Below the pieces are notes generated by a model. It ran no database searches and was not told the origin of the DNA. It saw nothing but the letters and a program-made list of their open reading frames with translations. The translations under genes were made by a program, and so were the position numbers. Shown piece by piece: positions 26,768 through 37,357 of a DNA stretch of 64,000 nucleotides. Positions within the stretch are counted from its first letter, which is position 1; the number at the start of each line of letters is the position of its first letter. Source of the stretch: Brevipalpus yothersi (lineage: Eukaryota > Arthropoda > Arachnida > Trombidiformes > Tenuipalpidae); contig QZCP01000534.1 of the NCBI GenBank assembly GCA_003956705.1, forward strand, positions 1 to 64,000, written 5' to 3'.

Positions 26768-27209
26768 TCAATGGAATCTGAAACGCATTGCAGCATCTCG
26801 ACGATAATCGTAAAGTCTCATAAGATTTCGCTGGAGCATCACAATAGTCATGGATCCTATCTTGCCAACGAAAACTGATGCCCTATCTTCCACATCATTT
26901 TCAAAATTACCTTCGGAAGAAAAATCTATCACAAAAGCTCCCTGCTTAATGAGCTTAGAAGGAACTCTGTATCCTCTCTTGGGAACACCTGATATGATCA
27001 CATCAGACTTGGGAAGCACTTCTTCTAATCTCAAATCTGTGCCCGTCACTCGATGCTTCATACGACCGGGAGCACGATGAAACTGGAGAATTCCATCCAA
27101 ATCAACTGAATAGGTTTTTGCGCCATCATTAGCCAATAGAGCAGCGAGAGGTCTTCCAACAACTTCACTTCGATTTATCACGGTAATTGTTTTTCCTGTT
27201 TATGATAAA

Positions 27210-27291
<82 letters not shown>

Positions 27292-27703
27292 NNNNNNNNN
27301 NNNNNNNNNNNNNNNNNNNNNNNNNNNNNNNNNNNNNNNNNNNNNNNNNNNNNNNNNNNNNNNNNNNNNNNNNNNNNNNNNNNNNNNNNNNNNNNNNNNN
27401 NNNNNNNNNNNNNNNNNNNNNNNNNNNNNNNNNNNNNNNNNNNNNNNNNNNNNNNNNNNNNNNNNNNNNNNNNNNNNNNNNNNNNNNNNNNNNNNNNNNN
27501 NNNNNNNNNNNNNNNNNNNNNNNNNNNNNNNNNNNNNNNNNNNNNNNNNNNNNNNNNNNNNNNNNNNNNNNNNNNNNNNNNNNNNNNNNNNNNNNNNNNN
27601 NNNNNNNNNNNNNNNNNNNNNNNNNNNNNNNNNNNNNNNNNNNNNNNNNNNNNNNNNNNNNNNNNNNNNNNNNNNNNNNNNNNNNNNNNNNNNNNNNNNN
27701 NNN

Positions 27704-27765
<62 letters not shown>

Positions 27766-28598
27766 AACAATTGCATCATGTAAGCTTATTTGATATGCAT
27801 CTTAATCTATGTAGGGCTACCTTCCAATTGATTGCCATACTCTAAATCGTGATCGTATGCGTTCATGTGATACAAAATCTGTGTGAATAAGAGAAATGGA
27901 GAGATAGAGTATGTCAGAGACTGATGTCAAACGTTTCCCAATTGACAAAGCACTCGAACTTCGTTCTCATCATTAACTTACTTTCAGAATGGCCAAAGGT
28001 GTACACGGTATGATAGACTTCTTTTGAACATCAATAAATCTAGATCAAGCAGCAGTTGCAGGTTGTGAATGAGTGATCATCGGAAATGGAGAAGCTGATT
28101 CAATGATGATCTGATCAAAGTTCTTTCCACTTACCTTATATTGTGATACATATTGAAGCGAAAAGTATGGCAAAGTCCTTCAACATCTTTGAACGGCGAA
28201 ACACAATTTTGGATATATTGATCGTGTCCTCCACCAAAAACAGGATAATAGACCATGATACCATCAACTTTACGATCTTCATTCGCTTCAATGATGGCCT
28301 CTTCAAGATCTTCACGCTTAACTCTTTTCAAGTCAAATCTGATACCGATTTTTTTACACGATCTCTCGGTAAATTTTGCATAAGTCACCGCTGCTTCATC
28401 ATCATTAGCCAAGAAACCAATTAACTTGGGTCTAGCTCTACTCTCTTCAATCCATTCACTCAAATCATTTCTAGAACAAAAAATGATTGAAAGAAAAACG
28501 CTCACCAATGAACTCGAGCTGAGTGGAAAAAAAGATCATTGACCTTACCGGTATTGTTGAGATATTTGCTGGACAGTTTTGGGTTTAAAATCATCCAT
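26768..28598 (-). CDS. MTD1: MTD1-type NAD-dependent methylenetetrahydrofolate dehydrogenase
   Basis: Exons 28549-28598, 28135-28470, 27982-28039, 27821-27878 and 26768-27195 join in phase to 309 residues (yeast Mtd1 ~320). The enzyme oxidises 5,10-methylene-THF to methenyl-THF with NAD in cytosolic one-carbon metabolism. Distinctive MTD1 strings are LIGFLANDDEAAVTYAKF, VDGIMVYYPVFGGGHDQY, KDVEGL, MYHNIRF, SIIPCTPLAIL, INRSEVVGRPLAALLANDGA, SDVIISGVPKRGY and GKIGSMTIVMLQRNLMRL. The family Tyr is kept (Y47), but the lysine needed for cyclohydrolase activity in bifunctional MTHFD proteins is replaced (T51), as expected for a monofunctional dehydrogenase. This is unlike the usual animal MTHFD1/MTHFD2. 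Four spliceosomal introns and arthropod neighbours show it is in the host genome. The assembly gap lies in its last intron and does not remove coding sequence. Confidence 0.93.
27215..27759. repeat. (GA)n microsatellite spanning an assembly gap
   Basis: A GA tract from about 27215 to 27291, then Ns, then a GA tract from 27704 to about 27759, all inside the last MTD1 intron. The true repeat length is unknown. Confidence 0.97.
27292..27703. other. Assembly gap (412 Ns)
   Basis: A run of N flanked on both sides by GA repeats, so the gap was probably caused by the repeat. Any open frame across it is an artefact. Confidence 0.99.
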
Positions 28599-29132
28599 AA
28601 CGATACTTACACAGGCACGAATCAATCAATTAGTTTTTTTTGAACAGTTCGGAGCAAGAACAAAGAATCAAATGAATTCTATTCATCACTACAAGATTGC
28701 CTCATAATTGTTATCAGTTGATACTTTGTTGACAAGAAAAGATAGCATAGAGTAAAGATAATGATTAATTTTATCGCTTTTCTTGTCCAATTAGAAAAGG
28801 AATCATCATCAGATGCATCAGATAAATATATTAGCTCTTATCAAGATGAAAGATAAGTGGAAGAATCCGTTAGCTTGAAGAGCATCTTTTCTCGTGTTTT
28901 ATTGTGAGAGAGGGAAGATAATTCACAGATTCCAAATGATTAGTGGAAAAAGGAAGAAATATTTTTGTGCTTATCCATCAAGATATTTTTTTTCTCTCAT
29001 GTTCTTGGGAATAAGGGAGCATTATTTTTCGATACAGAATTTGTTGGCACTTTTTTTGTGGAGAATGAGGCAGAGAAGAAAAGGTATCACCAATTATTTT
29101 CTAGGATCGATTCCAGCGAATAAGATTTGTCT
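28599..29132. other. Spacer between MTD1 and the propeptide gene
   Basis: Upstream region of MTD1, 534 bases. No HExxH-type metalloprotease exon or other gene was seen on the minus strand that could extend the propeptide-like gene. Confidence 0.5.
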
Positions 29133-29588
29133 TCAAATTCCATCAATACTTGAATTATCATATCCATCATCGACACCACAAATAAACGTTACATTCGATT
29201 CTTCTCCCGGAGGAAACTTGGTCACATTGTATTTTCGTGAGGATCCAATATCGATAGTCTCCACCTCGAAATAGTCACTACCATTGTAAAACCTCCCACG
29301 AATATGTCCATTACCACAATCAAAGAATGAAGCAAAAGACACATGGTGAGAATTGCCATCTTTTCTTGTCATAAAACACAGACATTTGTGAGTTTCCCAA
29401 ACTCGACAAAAAGGAGCTTCTCGAAGTGGGATTTTTATAATTTTCCCTTCGAAAGTTATTTCAACTATTGGTAGTGTTTCACCATCAACATCAGTTCTCC
29501 ACTTCACTGTTTCAGAATCATCCAACCAAACTTTGGTTATGAAAATCAAATAAACAACGAATAACGATCTCATTCCGTAAAGTTCCAT
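29133..29588 (-). CDS. Secreted protein resembling an isolated M12B (ADAM) propeptide
   Basis: A single frame of 151 residues begins with a signal peptide (MRSLFVVYLIFITKVW). The rest resembles the reprolysin/ADAM propeptide fold: a beta-rich start (IVEITFEGKIIKIPL), then HVSFASFFDCGNGHIRGRFY with YFEVETID, corresponding to the VALSTC..GLRG.I......YLIEPL signature, and a late ICGVDD resembling the CGV that precedes the protease domain. The frame then stops. No catalytic domain follows before MTD1. It could be a truncated metalloprotease gene, a stand-alone propeptide-like secreted inhibitor, or an unrelated secreted protein. The frame assignment is sound; the family link is an inference from a short signature. 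Confidence 0.55.
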   Translation of the reverse strand: MELYGMRSLFVVYLIFITKVWLDDSETVKWRTDVDGETLPIVEITFEGKIIKIPLREAPFCRVWETHKCLCFMTRKDGNSHHVSFASFFDCGNGHIRGRFYNGSDYFEVETIDIGSSRKYNVTKFPPGEESNVTFICGVDDGYDNSSIDGI

Positions 29589-30377
29589 AGCTAGTTCATT
29601 ATATTCATTATATTTTGTCTCTATTCAACCAAAGTTCCTGTTTATCCATTAGTTTCTCGTGATGATTTGTCACCAGAATGATTCAAGTTGTTGATAACGA
29701 TCCTAAGACTGAACGTCATCTAGTGTGTAGTGGGTATCGTAATTCCTTATATTAACCCTAGAAATGCCTCGTAATTTCATCATTCTCAATGTCTGAATGG
29801 TGCAAATTTCAGCAAAAACATTCTGTCCCAGGATGAGGGCGAGTTCCATACTCAGAACCGAACATTTAAATTCGTCAATTTTCTCTTGCACCATAAAGAG
29901 ACTGTTCATGATAGAATTAACTGGCTTTTAAGTGAAAAAATGTTTTCTAAGCCTACAAATAGTAGAAATCGGAATACATGATTCATGATGTATATTCTTG
30001 TGACATATTCCAAAATATTTGAAATTTTTCTACCGATTCTTGTGTGAACTGGTTGAGCGACTATCATACAGAGTTATTTGAGGAATAAGCGTTGTTTGCC
30101 TCTCGAGTAAGAGGTGATTATCACTCTATGGTATTTACAAACCTTACTCAACAGCTGTCAAATTTACCGATCTGATAGAAAATTTTCACTTCAGGAATGA
30201 TAGATACATCAGATAGGTGCTTTTCACGAATTTTAGCTTGGAAAAAAATACCTTCGAAAACTTGAGCTTGAAAAGTAATATAAAATGAGTTTTGAGTGAA
30301 CACACACAAATTGTGGCGAAAATTGGGTGGGTATGAGTGCATAAGAGAACAGAGACCAGACTATGATGATCAGAATA
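29589..30377. other. Intergenic with exon-like minus-strand pieces
   Basis: Two coding-like minus pieces are present, 29703-29909 and about 30171-30280, the latter following a good acceptor and ending in a GTAAAT donor. I could not join them in phase or name them, so no gene is called. Confidence 0.35.
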
Positions 30378-30936
30378 TCATACAGGAGCGGGTGCATTAT
30401 TATTCTGAGGCTCAACTCCTGTGGCAGCTTTCTGTAAAAGTCTCATCCTTTTGCGTATATAGTGTTGCCAATGCAATAGCTGTTGATCTTCGATGAATTT
30501 TGCGCATTGACTAGATGACAATTCTCTCCTAAAGTGTTCATACTGTAATAAATCTAGAAAATAAAGACACATTGGATACTTTAAATATTTCGCATATTCT
30601 GGTCTCTTCCAGTATGTTAAATAGTTGAGATAATTGATGAACGCTTTCTTTTTAAAGTAGCCCCTTTGAGCAAGAACTGGAAAACGAGAAGAAAAAGGAA
30701 GGCATTAAAAGATGCATTGTCGGTGCTTATTGCTCCAACAAATTTTCCATGATGTATGTCTACTTACAATTAAGATAATTTGGATTAGCAAAACATTGAA
30801 CAAACTCTAATTCAACTTGAAATCTCATCTTATCATCTTCAACTGTAAAAGAAGAGAAGAGTTTGAACAAGAACGCCATTGGAATCATTTCATGAGTCAT
30901 TGGCATCTGACTATCACACTTACGTTTTGTATTCAT
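30378..30936 (-). CDS. MED31: Mediator complex subunit 31 (Soh1)
   Basis: Exons 30924-30936, 30768-30842 and 30378-30676 give 128 residues (human 131). MED31 is part of the Mediator middle module and binds the MED7 N-terminus, linking activators to RNA polymerase II. The family core is nearly intact: RFQVELEFVQCFANPNYLNF, LAQRGYFKKKAFINYLNYL, WKRPEYAKYLKYPMCL, LLQYEHFRREL, CAKFIEDQQLLHWQHY. The first exon holds only four complete codons plus one base. It is head to head with MED7. Confidence 0.97.
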
Positions 30937-32042
30937 TGTGATACTGATCTGTACAACGATCAAATTGATGGTAACAAACTGTATTATCTAATCACAATAT
31001 AAGAACATTTGCCAAGTGAAATTAAATCAAAAAAGTTTCATCAACAATCACACTTCACTCTTGATTGAATCAAGTTGATTCCGCTTTTTGTTCTGTTTTT
31101 TTGGTTCAAAACATTTTCCCAGATCAGATACAGCTATTGAAGGTAGCGATATTTTGTGTGTATTTACAAAAGCTTGTAAGCTTTAAAGCTTGTGAGAGAT
31201 GTTTGCCTTGATTAAACAGCCCAAAAATAGGTAAAAATTTTTTAGTTTGATTAATTGATTAATTTTTTTCTCTCCTCTCATCTTCATCTTTCTCTCTCTT
31301 CCTGTTTTGCTTATATATTATGCAAACTTCTGAAATACTTCTATTCACTGTGATGTCCATGTGATGGTGATCATTTTTCATGGACAATATTTGTTTTGAT
31401 ATGTTATATGTTTAAATCGATTGCGGTGGTGGAACGTATATCACTTTATATATTATACATCTTCCTGCCGCTTCATTTTCTCTCTCTTTTCAGTCTTTTG
31501 CTGGAAGAGAGAGAGAAAGAAAGAGAGAAGAGAGAGAGACACTCTTTTCAGCCCCTCCTATACACACACACACACATTCGGATTTCAGGGTAAGTTCTGA
31601 TTATGATATAGAATTGAAATTGTTTTATATATGTGCATCGTTTTGAGAAAATTTCGAAACATTTTGCATGGTGATGATGAATATCGATTGATTGTGATTG
31701 TGATTGTGATTGTCTTCTTTTTTTTCTTCCTGTTCGTTTATTTTATTTTGATTAGGAGCAAAACTTCCAGACAAACATTTTCTCCCTCTCTATCTTTCAA
31801 GCCAAGTGGATCAATTTTGGTTCGTTGGATGAAGTGAATGGAATTATAGATTATAAATTATCACAATTATTATCCGGTTTGAAAAAGAATTATTAGTAGA
31901 TAGCTTTTCTCTCTCTCTCTTTCTGTTCTCATATCTTGAATTCATTTACCGAATTTATTGGCAAAGTTTTATTCTGAAAATATAGTAGTAGTAAGAGATT
32001 TATTTTCCTCTCCCCCTCTTGAATGAGAACGATTTCCGATTC
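30937..32042. promoter_or_regulatory. Shared divergent region between MED31 and MED7
   Basis: A 1.1 kb spacer separates two divergently transcribed Mediator genes. It contains a cluster of AAGCTT palindromes (about 31167-31190), CT-rich and GA-rich runs (31470-31540), and a CAGG|GTAAG-type donor near 31590 that could bound a 5' UTR exon of MED7. Bidirectional promoter activity is inferred from layout only. Confidence 0.45.
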
Positions 32043-32786
32043 ATGATGACATCCCAACGCTCCTCTTCTCGTTCGCCCATCTTGGCTCCCGGAAAGTATC
32101 CACCAAATCTTGTTCCCACTTTTCCTTTGCCACCTAATCATCTCATCGAGTTGTACTCGGATGATAATATTGCAAAAGGACGCAATCCAGAGCCACCCAA
32201 GCCTATCGTCGATGGAACTTATACCGTTTATGGTGAACAGATAACAAATGATGAAAACATTATCAAGCCTCTCGAAGCTCGATCTATAAAGCGTCTATAT
32301 CCCAGAGAATATGATCATAAAAGAGAACTAAAGAAAATGAATGCTTCCATATTGGTCAATTTCTTAGATCTACTCGATGTGATCATCAAATGTCCCGATA
32401 CCGGCAAGAGAGAGGAAAAGTGTTCCGATATCGCTATGCTCTTCCTCCAAATGCATCATCTTATCAATGAGCTCAGACCCCATCAAGCTCGAGAAACCAT
32501 ACGAGTCACACTGAACAATCAACGTCGACAGAGAATGGAAATCATTAATCGACTCAACAAACAAATTGAAAAGGTTATCGAAATGATAGCCAATTGTACA
32601 ACTAACATCCCTGATGCTCCCGATGCCCGAGCGGCACTGGAACAGATCATATATTTCAAGTCTCTCAACCCATTCAATCAATCTGATGGTAAAGACAATT
32701 GCGAAAAAGATAATGGTGAATCCAATTCTGACCCTATCGATGAATTTGACTCCCTTATGTGCGATATTGTCGATCAAATATCTTGA
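32043..32786 (+). CDS. MED7: Mediator complex subunit 7
   Basis: A single coding exon of 247 residues. MED7 is the hinge of the Mediator middle module and pairs with MED21 and MED31. Visible signatures are FPLPPNHLIELYSDDN, EPPKPIVDGTYTVYGE, IKRLYPREYDHKRELKKMN, SILVNFLDLLDVI, then LFLQMHHLINELRPHQARET and a C-terminal coiled-coil (RRQRMEIINRLNKQIEKV). The start was set at ATG 32043 because the frame upstream opens only with a TTG at 32019. The C-terminal 40 residues are acidic and divergent. It is convergent with the uL4m gene, 315 bases away. Confidence 0.96.
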   Translation: MMTSQRSSSRSPILAPGKYPPNLVPTFPLPPNHLIELYSDDNIAKGRNPEPPKPIVDGTYTVYGEQITNDENIIKPLEARSIKRLYPREYDHKRELKKMNASILVNFLDLLDVIIKCPDTGKREEKCSDIAMLFLQMHHLINELRPHQARETIRVTLNNQRRQRMEIINRLNKQIEKVIEMIANCTTNIPDAPDARAALEQIIYFKSLNPFNQSDGKDNCEKDNGESNSDPIDEFDSLMCDIVDQIS

Positions 32787-33101
32787 TTACCAGGAAATTT
32801 TATGTGTAACATACATATGTAAATTTTTCGCAATATTGAGGCACAAAAGTAAAGTATGAAAAGCCTAAAATTCTCTCTCGCCCTCTCCGATCTACTCATA
32901 ACAATAGAGGAAACGGAAGATATGATAAGTAGCGGAAATATGCTTCGGTACAAACGGTTCATTTTATGAGTCAAGAGTGAAATTTAATATTTAAGTTTTC
33001 AAACATTCATGGCTTGAGAGAAGTTCATGCTCACTTCTTGATAGAATATATCTACAAATTCCTTAACCAACTCTATAGCTTAGCAACTTGTCAAAAACCG
33101 C

Positions 33102-33953
33102 TTAGGGTACTCCCCATGGATCAGTTTCAGGATAGTCAGGAATCACCTTGGCTGGCTTGTATTTCTCTGTGGCTTTCTCCAAATCTCGTCTATTCCATTG
33201 GAGTAGAATTTTTTCTTCAATCTCTCGTAATGCCGGATAAGTTAGAACCAATGTTTCATGCTTCATCATAGACCACACATTGAGAGCTGAAACTTTCATC
33301 AGAGTGATATGGTTGATATCTTCAGTGGCTGCTAGTAATTTTTTGGGAAAAATATCACTGATATCACATATTAGCACACTTGGACCCCAGCCACGAACTT
33401 TCATCATTTCTTCGATGAAAATTGGATCATCTGAAGGAAAATTTTCCAGTGTATCAACAATTTTCAGATCATTCTGAGCAGCCTTGATGGCTAAAACTGA
33501 CATCAAACCACGAACTCTGACAAAATATTCTGGCATGAAAAAATAGGAAGTCGGTCCTCTGGGTCCAAAGCACCATCCACCGGTGGTAAATTGTGGTGAT
33601 CTTCTGCTACCATGACGAGCACGACCGGTACCTTTTTGAGGCCATGGTTTATTATTCATTGTACGAAATTCTGCTCTAGTTTTCATCACCAACCAATCAA
33701 CATATCGGTAGGTTTTTTGCCACAGTAAATTTTTATGCACCTCATCGAGACGAGGAAAAATGGAAAATATACGCGGATGAAGTTGAGTGATTCCAAGTCT
33801 AACAGGCAATTGACTGTCAAAATTGTAGATCCATGTCTCTCGAACTGGTGTCAATTTAGGATTGAATATATCGGTAGTCCGAGGACGCCATTCTCGTGGT
33901 AAAACAAGTGCACCACTTGTACAATATCTTCTCACTTGCCTGATCACCACCAT
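33102..33953 (-). CDS. MRPL4: Mitochondrial large-subunit ribosomal protein uL4m
   Basis: A single exon of 283 residues. It has a basic mitochondrial presequence (VVIRQVRRYCTSGALVLP). Family core: YRYVDWLVMKTRAEF, KPWPQKGTGRARHGSRRSP, WCFGPRGPTSYFF and GLMSVLAIKAAQNDLKIVD, the uL4 signature whose extended loop lines the mitoribosome exit tunnel. ATG 33953 was chosen over an upstream in-frame TTG at 33974. Divergent from a small probable mitochondrial gene, suggesting a shared promoter region. Confidence 0.95.
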   Translation of the reverse strand: MVVIRQVRRYCTSGALVLPREWRPRTTDIFNPKLTPVRETWIYNFDSQLPVRLGITQLHPRIFSIFPRLDEVHKNLLWQKTYRYVDWLVMKTRAEFRTMNNKPWPQKGTGRARHGSRRSPQFTTGGWCFGPRGPTSYFFMPEYFVRVRGLMSVLAIKAAQNDLKIVDTLENFPSDDPIFIEEMMKVRGWGPSVLICDISDIFPKKLLAATEDINHITLMKVSALNVWSMMKHETLVLTYPALREIEEKILLQWNRRDLEKATEKYKPAKVIPDYPETDPWGVP

Positions 33954-34577
33954 GGTGAAACACAATCGACACAACCTAGGGTCACTCTACGACCATCAAC
34001 AGTGATCAAAATTGACCAGTTTTTTCAAACATAATCACACACACATGGATGTTGTCCAATTACTCAAACAAACAAAACGCAGGAAAAAATTTCATCTTCA
34101 GCATGGAAAAAGTATCAAAAATATCCTGGCGGCTGATTCGAATTCTATCGATATATTCATTATCAATCTGGAGTTGTCTGAAGATATTTCAATTGTTTTC
34201 CATTATTTATTCTTCCTAAAAACTCTAATTATTTTTCCATGCTCAGATATTTTTTTTCCATCATCAATTGCCATCATGTTGACGGAATTGATTTTATGAT
34301 ATAATTTTTGATCAAAAAAAATTATTTTTCAAAACTTATTGAATAAACTTCATAATTGCAGCCACTAGAGGAGCTCAATTCGTTTTGTTTTGACTTTTTC
34401 GATGTGAAAATGATCTTCATTTAAATGATCAACTGATTAATGTTGATTATTATTTTTTTTTGATTAATCGAAATGAGATCATTGAAATAATTAGATAATT
34501 TGGTTGATCGGTGATAGGGTGTAATTTTATCCCTGTGGATTGTGTGTATAGGTACGCCTGTGGATCTAGTGAGAAAA
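33954..34577. other. Divergent spacer uL4m / small membrane protein
   Basis: A 624-base AT-rich region between two divergent genes, probably the promoter of both. The 95-codon plus frame at 34012-34299 has no signature and was not called. Confidence 0.5.
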
Positions 34578-35032
34578 ATGATTTTGCCTCTCAGGAATGG
34601 TTCACTTTTGCTGAGACGATTGACGAATAGTGCCGCAATTTTGAATACTTGTAGCAACAGAACCTTGTTCCGAGCACCAAGACATAGATCAATCACTGGT
34701 AACAAGTATGCACCACCTTACAAGAAGTGGGATAAAAACAGAGTCTATCTTGGTAAGTTGCTTTTTGCACTGATGATGATGATCATGGTGGAATTAAAGG
34801 TATCTCAACATTCACTTGTATGTCTTCTTGCGTTTCAGCTCACGAAGCGGAGGTATTCGAAGATATTGGAGTATTGCTAGCAATAGGCGGTGTTATCATC
34901 CTGGTTCTTCAGTTTAAAATGCTTCGAGATTGGTATGAATATTGTTCTCAACAAGTATATCAACACGAAGTCCAGTTATATGATGAAGAAAGGCAAAAGA
35001 AAGCCCTTGAAGAATTTTTCAATAGTGAATAA
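34578..35032 (+). CDS. Small single-pass membrane protein, probably mitochondrial
   Basis: Two exons, 34578-34752 and 34839-35032, give 122 residues. The first 45 residues are Arg/Ser/Leu-rich without acids (MILPLRNGSLLLRRLTNSA...), like a mitochondrial targeting peptide. One transmembrane segment follows (VLLAIGGVIILVLQF), then a charged helical tail (YDEERQKKALEEFFNSE). The size and layout would suit a supernumerary respiratory-chain or inner-membrane assembly subunit, but I do not recognise the family. The TAA stop at 35030-35032 overlaps an AATAAA hexamer. It is divergent from uL4m. Confidence 0.8.
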
Positions 35033-35486
35033 AGTGTTACTACTGTATATTTAACTAATTAGTAAAGGTTGCCCAAGCCTTTTAGTATCTGATCAGAATT
35101 TAAAGTCTATGACTTGTAATCGATTCAAACAATTGTTGCTGTCTCATAAATGATACAGATTTGAGTTCAATAACAAGAATAACCAAAAGTATGCTTTATT
35201 CGGAGAAATAAGAGATAAGCTATTCACCCTACTGATCAAATGGGAGAATGGCGATGTAACACGGTTTAAGGGTACAAAAAGGAAAATTGAGGGTTTCCGT
35301 AAACGGTTCTTAGATGAATCTTAGCAGCTGAAAATGGGGGACAAATATAGCAATTCATTGTCTCATTTCAACTAGACTCTTTCAAGAAGACTTAAAGAGA
35401 TCTCATATTAGGAAAAAATCCACTTGTGCTGAGTATAAAGGTTCTCATTCTCTTCAATAGTCTCGAAAAAAGGAACAGAGAGATGA
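35033..35486. other. Spacer between small membrane protein and GTF2A1
   Basis: A convergent 454-base AT-rich spacer with no gene seen. Confidence 0.6.
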
Positions 35487-37357
35487 TTACCACTCAGCAT
35501 CACCGATAGCTTTTTGAAAAACATAATCTTTTCCTTGGAGATTCATGATACCATCTTTGAGGTGGAATTTCCATTTATTTCGACTTCGAGTAATCTGTAT
35601 CAAAACAAACTTATTAGAAACACTTTTCTTTTTGATAATCATTACTCACTTTGTCATACTGGCAAACCACAACATTGTCAGTATCGAATAGTTCATGAGG
35701 ATCCTCATCGCTCACATCATCTTCAGAGTTGAGTGGTTCCTAAATATGATTGATCATCGTATGAAGAAAGGGTTAGCGAGATCTGTCTTAGTGATGCAAT
35801 GTGATTCGATGAGAGCATATTTGGATACATTACCTCTTCTTCACCCGTGTAATCATGCTCGTCATCATTTTGGTCATCATCATTATCATCATCATTCTCT
35901 CGGAAGTCATCCTCATCCTCTTCCTCCTCTTCTGAACTATCGTTGGGACCATCAAGCTGCACAATGTTGGTGCATCCTTAAATGGAAAGAAGTTTAAAAA
36001 TTCATCAATTTTTGCTGCTCTCAAATTTCGTTATTTCCTAGTAAAGGCAGAAGGTAGGGAAAGCTTATTGAGCTAAACACTGAATCATTGAATCTCAATT
36101 GAAAGCGGATTCACATTATGATGATAGACAAGAAATAGCTCTATATATAGATCTGTCGAATCATTATGGCTATAAATAAACATTGATCAAAAATACTGAC
36201 CTGTAGAAGGGCGAGAATCACGTGAATTAGCCAGAACGGTTCTTTGATCCATTGAATTAGAAGTAGTTGCTTGGATTTGAAGCGTTGGGCCATTGTTTAG
36301 AGCACTGCTTTGATCTGTATCAATATGAATGATCGATATAAATGGAATGTCCCACAAAAATAGGACAAAAAATGGGGGAACTCACTATTACTACTACCAC
36401 CAAAACGGATATCTTGAGGCTGATGATTGTGAGTTACATTGATTACATTGGTTCCAGAATTGAAGGAAGCTTGCTGCAAAATGCTGGCAGCTAGTTCAGG
36501 AGATAAAGCCAAGCTCGCTGCTCCAGAAGAGCCCATTACAGTAGTAAGTCCGCTAGTTTGAGGATTATAAGCCAGAGCAACATTTTTAGGCACTATTGTA
36601 ACACTTTTAGAGCCATCTGAATTTTGTCCAGCGGTATATTGGATCAAAGTTTGGGGAATAATATTTCCAGGATTATAGTTGAGCGACCTAGAAGAAGTTG
36701 CTCCTGTGGATGCAATAAGATGTGGTGGATTCGATGGTTTCGATTGTTGCTGCTGTTGAGTGCTAGAATTTGTCGGTGGTATTGATGCATGCTGCTGGGA
36801 TTGGTGTAGATTCACGTGAGCTTGAGAGCTTGAAAGAGTGGTGGAAGGCGACTGGATTACGGTGACAGATGCTAAGATTTGCGATGGAGATAAAGAGAGA
36901 GAGAAAGAGAAAGAAAAAATATCAATAACATTCAGTTAGATGAGATGACTGATTTGATCTACATTATGATGATCAACATAATATAATTGGAATATTGGTA
37001 GGAAAAAAATGTGGGTTCCAATGAGTATAACTACTTACTTGTCGCCTGATTTTGATTTGAATCTCTAATAATGTTAGTAGCGCGTGATGAGTTAGTGGTA
37101 CGAGATGTTGAATTGTTAGCCTGATTACTGTTTGATCTACTATTGCTAGATGATGATGCATTAGCAGTTCCACCACCACTATCTTTATGTAATCCACCAT
37201 AATCGAGAACTTTTGTTTCGTGTAGCTTTTTTTCCCATGTTAATTTCAATTCTTGCAATACTTGTTCATCAACACCCTCATCCAGAAACAAATCTCGTAC
37301 ACCATTGATGACCTCCTCAATCACACCATAATAAACTTTTTCACCAACAGTGGACAT
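35487..37357 (-). CDS. GTF2A1: TFIIA large subunit (alpha/beta precursor)
   Basis: Exons 37039-37357, 36386-36871, 36201-36314, 35834-35976, 35650-35739 and 35487-35594 join in phase to 419 residues. TFIIA stabilises TBP on the TATA box. The alpha part (YYGVIEEVINGVRDLFLDEG, LKLTWEKKL) forms the four-helix bundle. The middle is a long Ser/Asn/Gln-rich linker. It is followed by an acidic stretch (SSEEEEEDEDDF and an Asp/Asn run) and the beta C-terminus (PLNSEDDVSDEDPHELFDTD, NVVVCQYDK, RNKWKFHLKDGIMNLQGKDY, QKAIGDAEW). In other animals the linker is cleaved by taspase 1; a QLDG motif sits just before the acidic stretch (LDGPND), matching the expected site. Complete from start to stop. Confidence 0.97.

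Noticed and set aside
27187..27783. 198-codon open frame across the GA repeat and Ns
   Set aside because: It consists of repeat-encoded Arg-Glu and undetermined bases; an artefact of the assembly gap.
30171..30280. Cystatin-like exon (QVFEG resembling QVVAG)
   Set aside because: The third motif position is Phe not Val, no other cystatin signatures were found, and no phase-matching exons could be joined.
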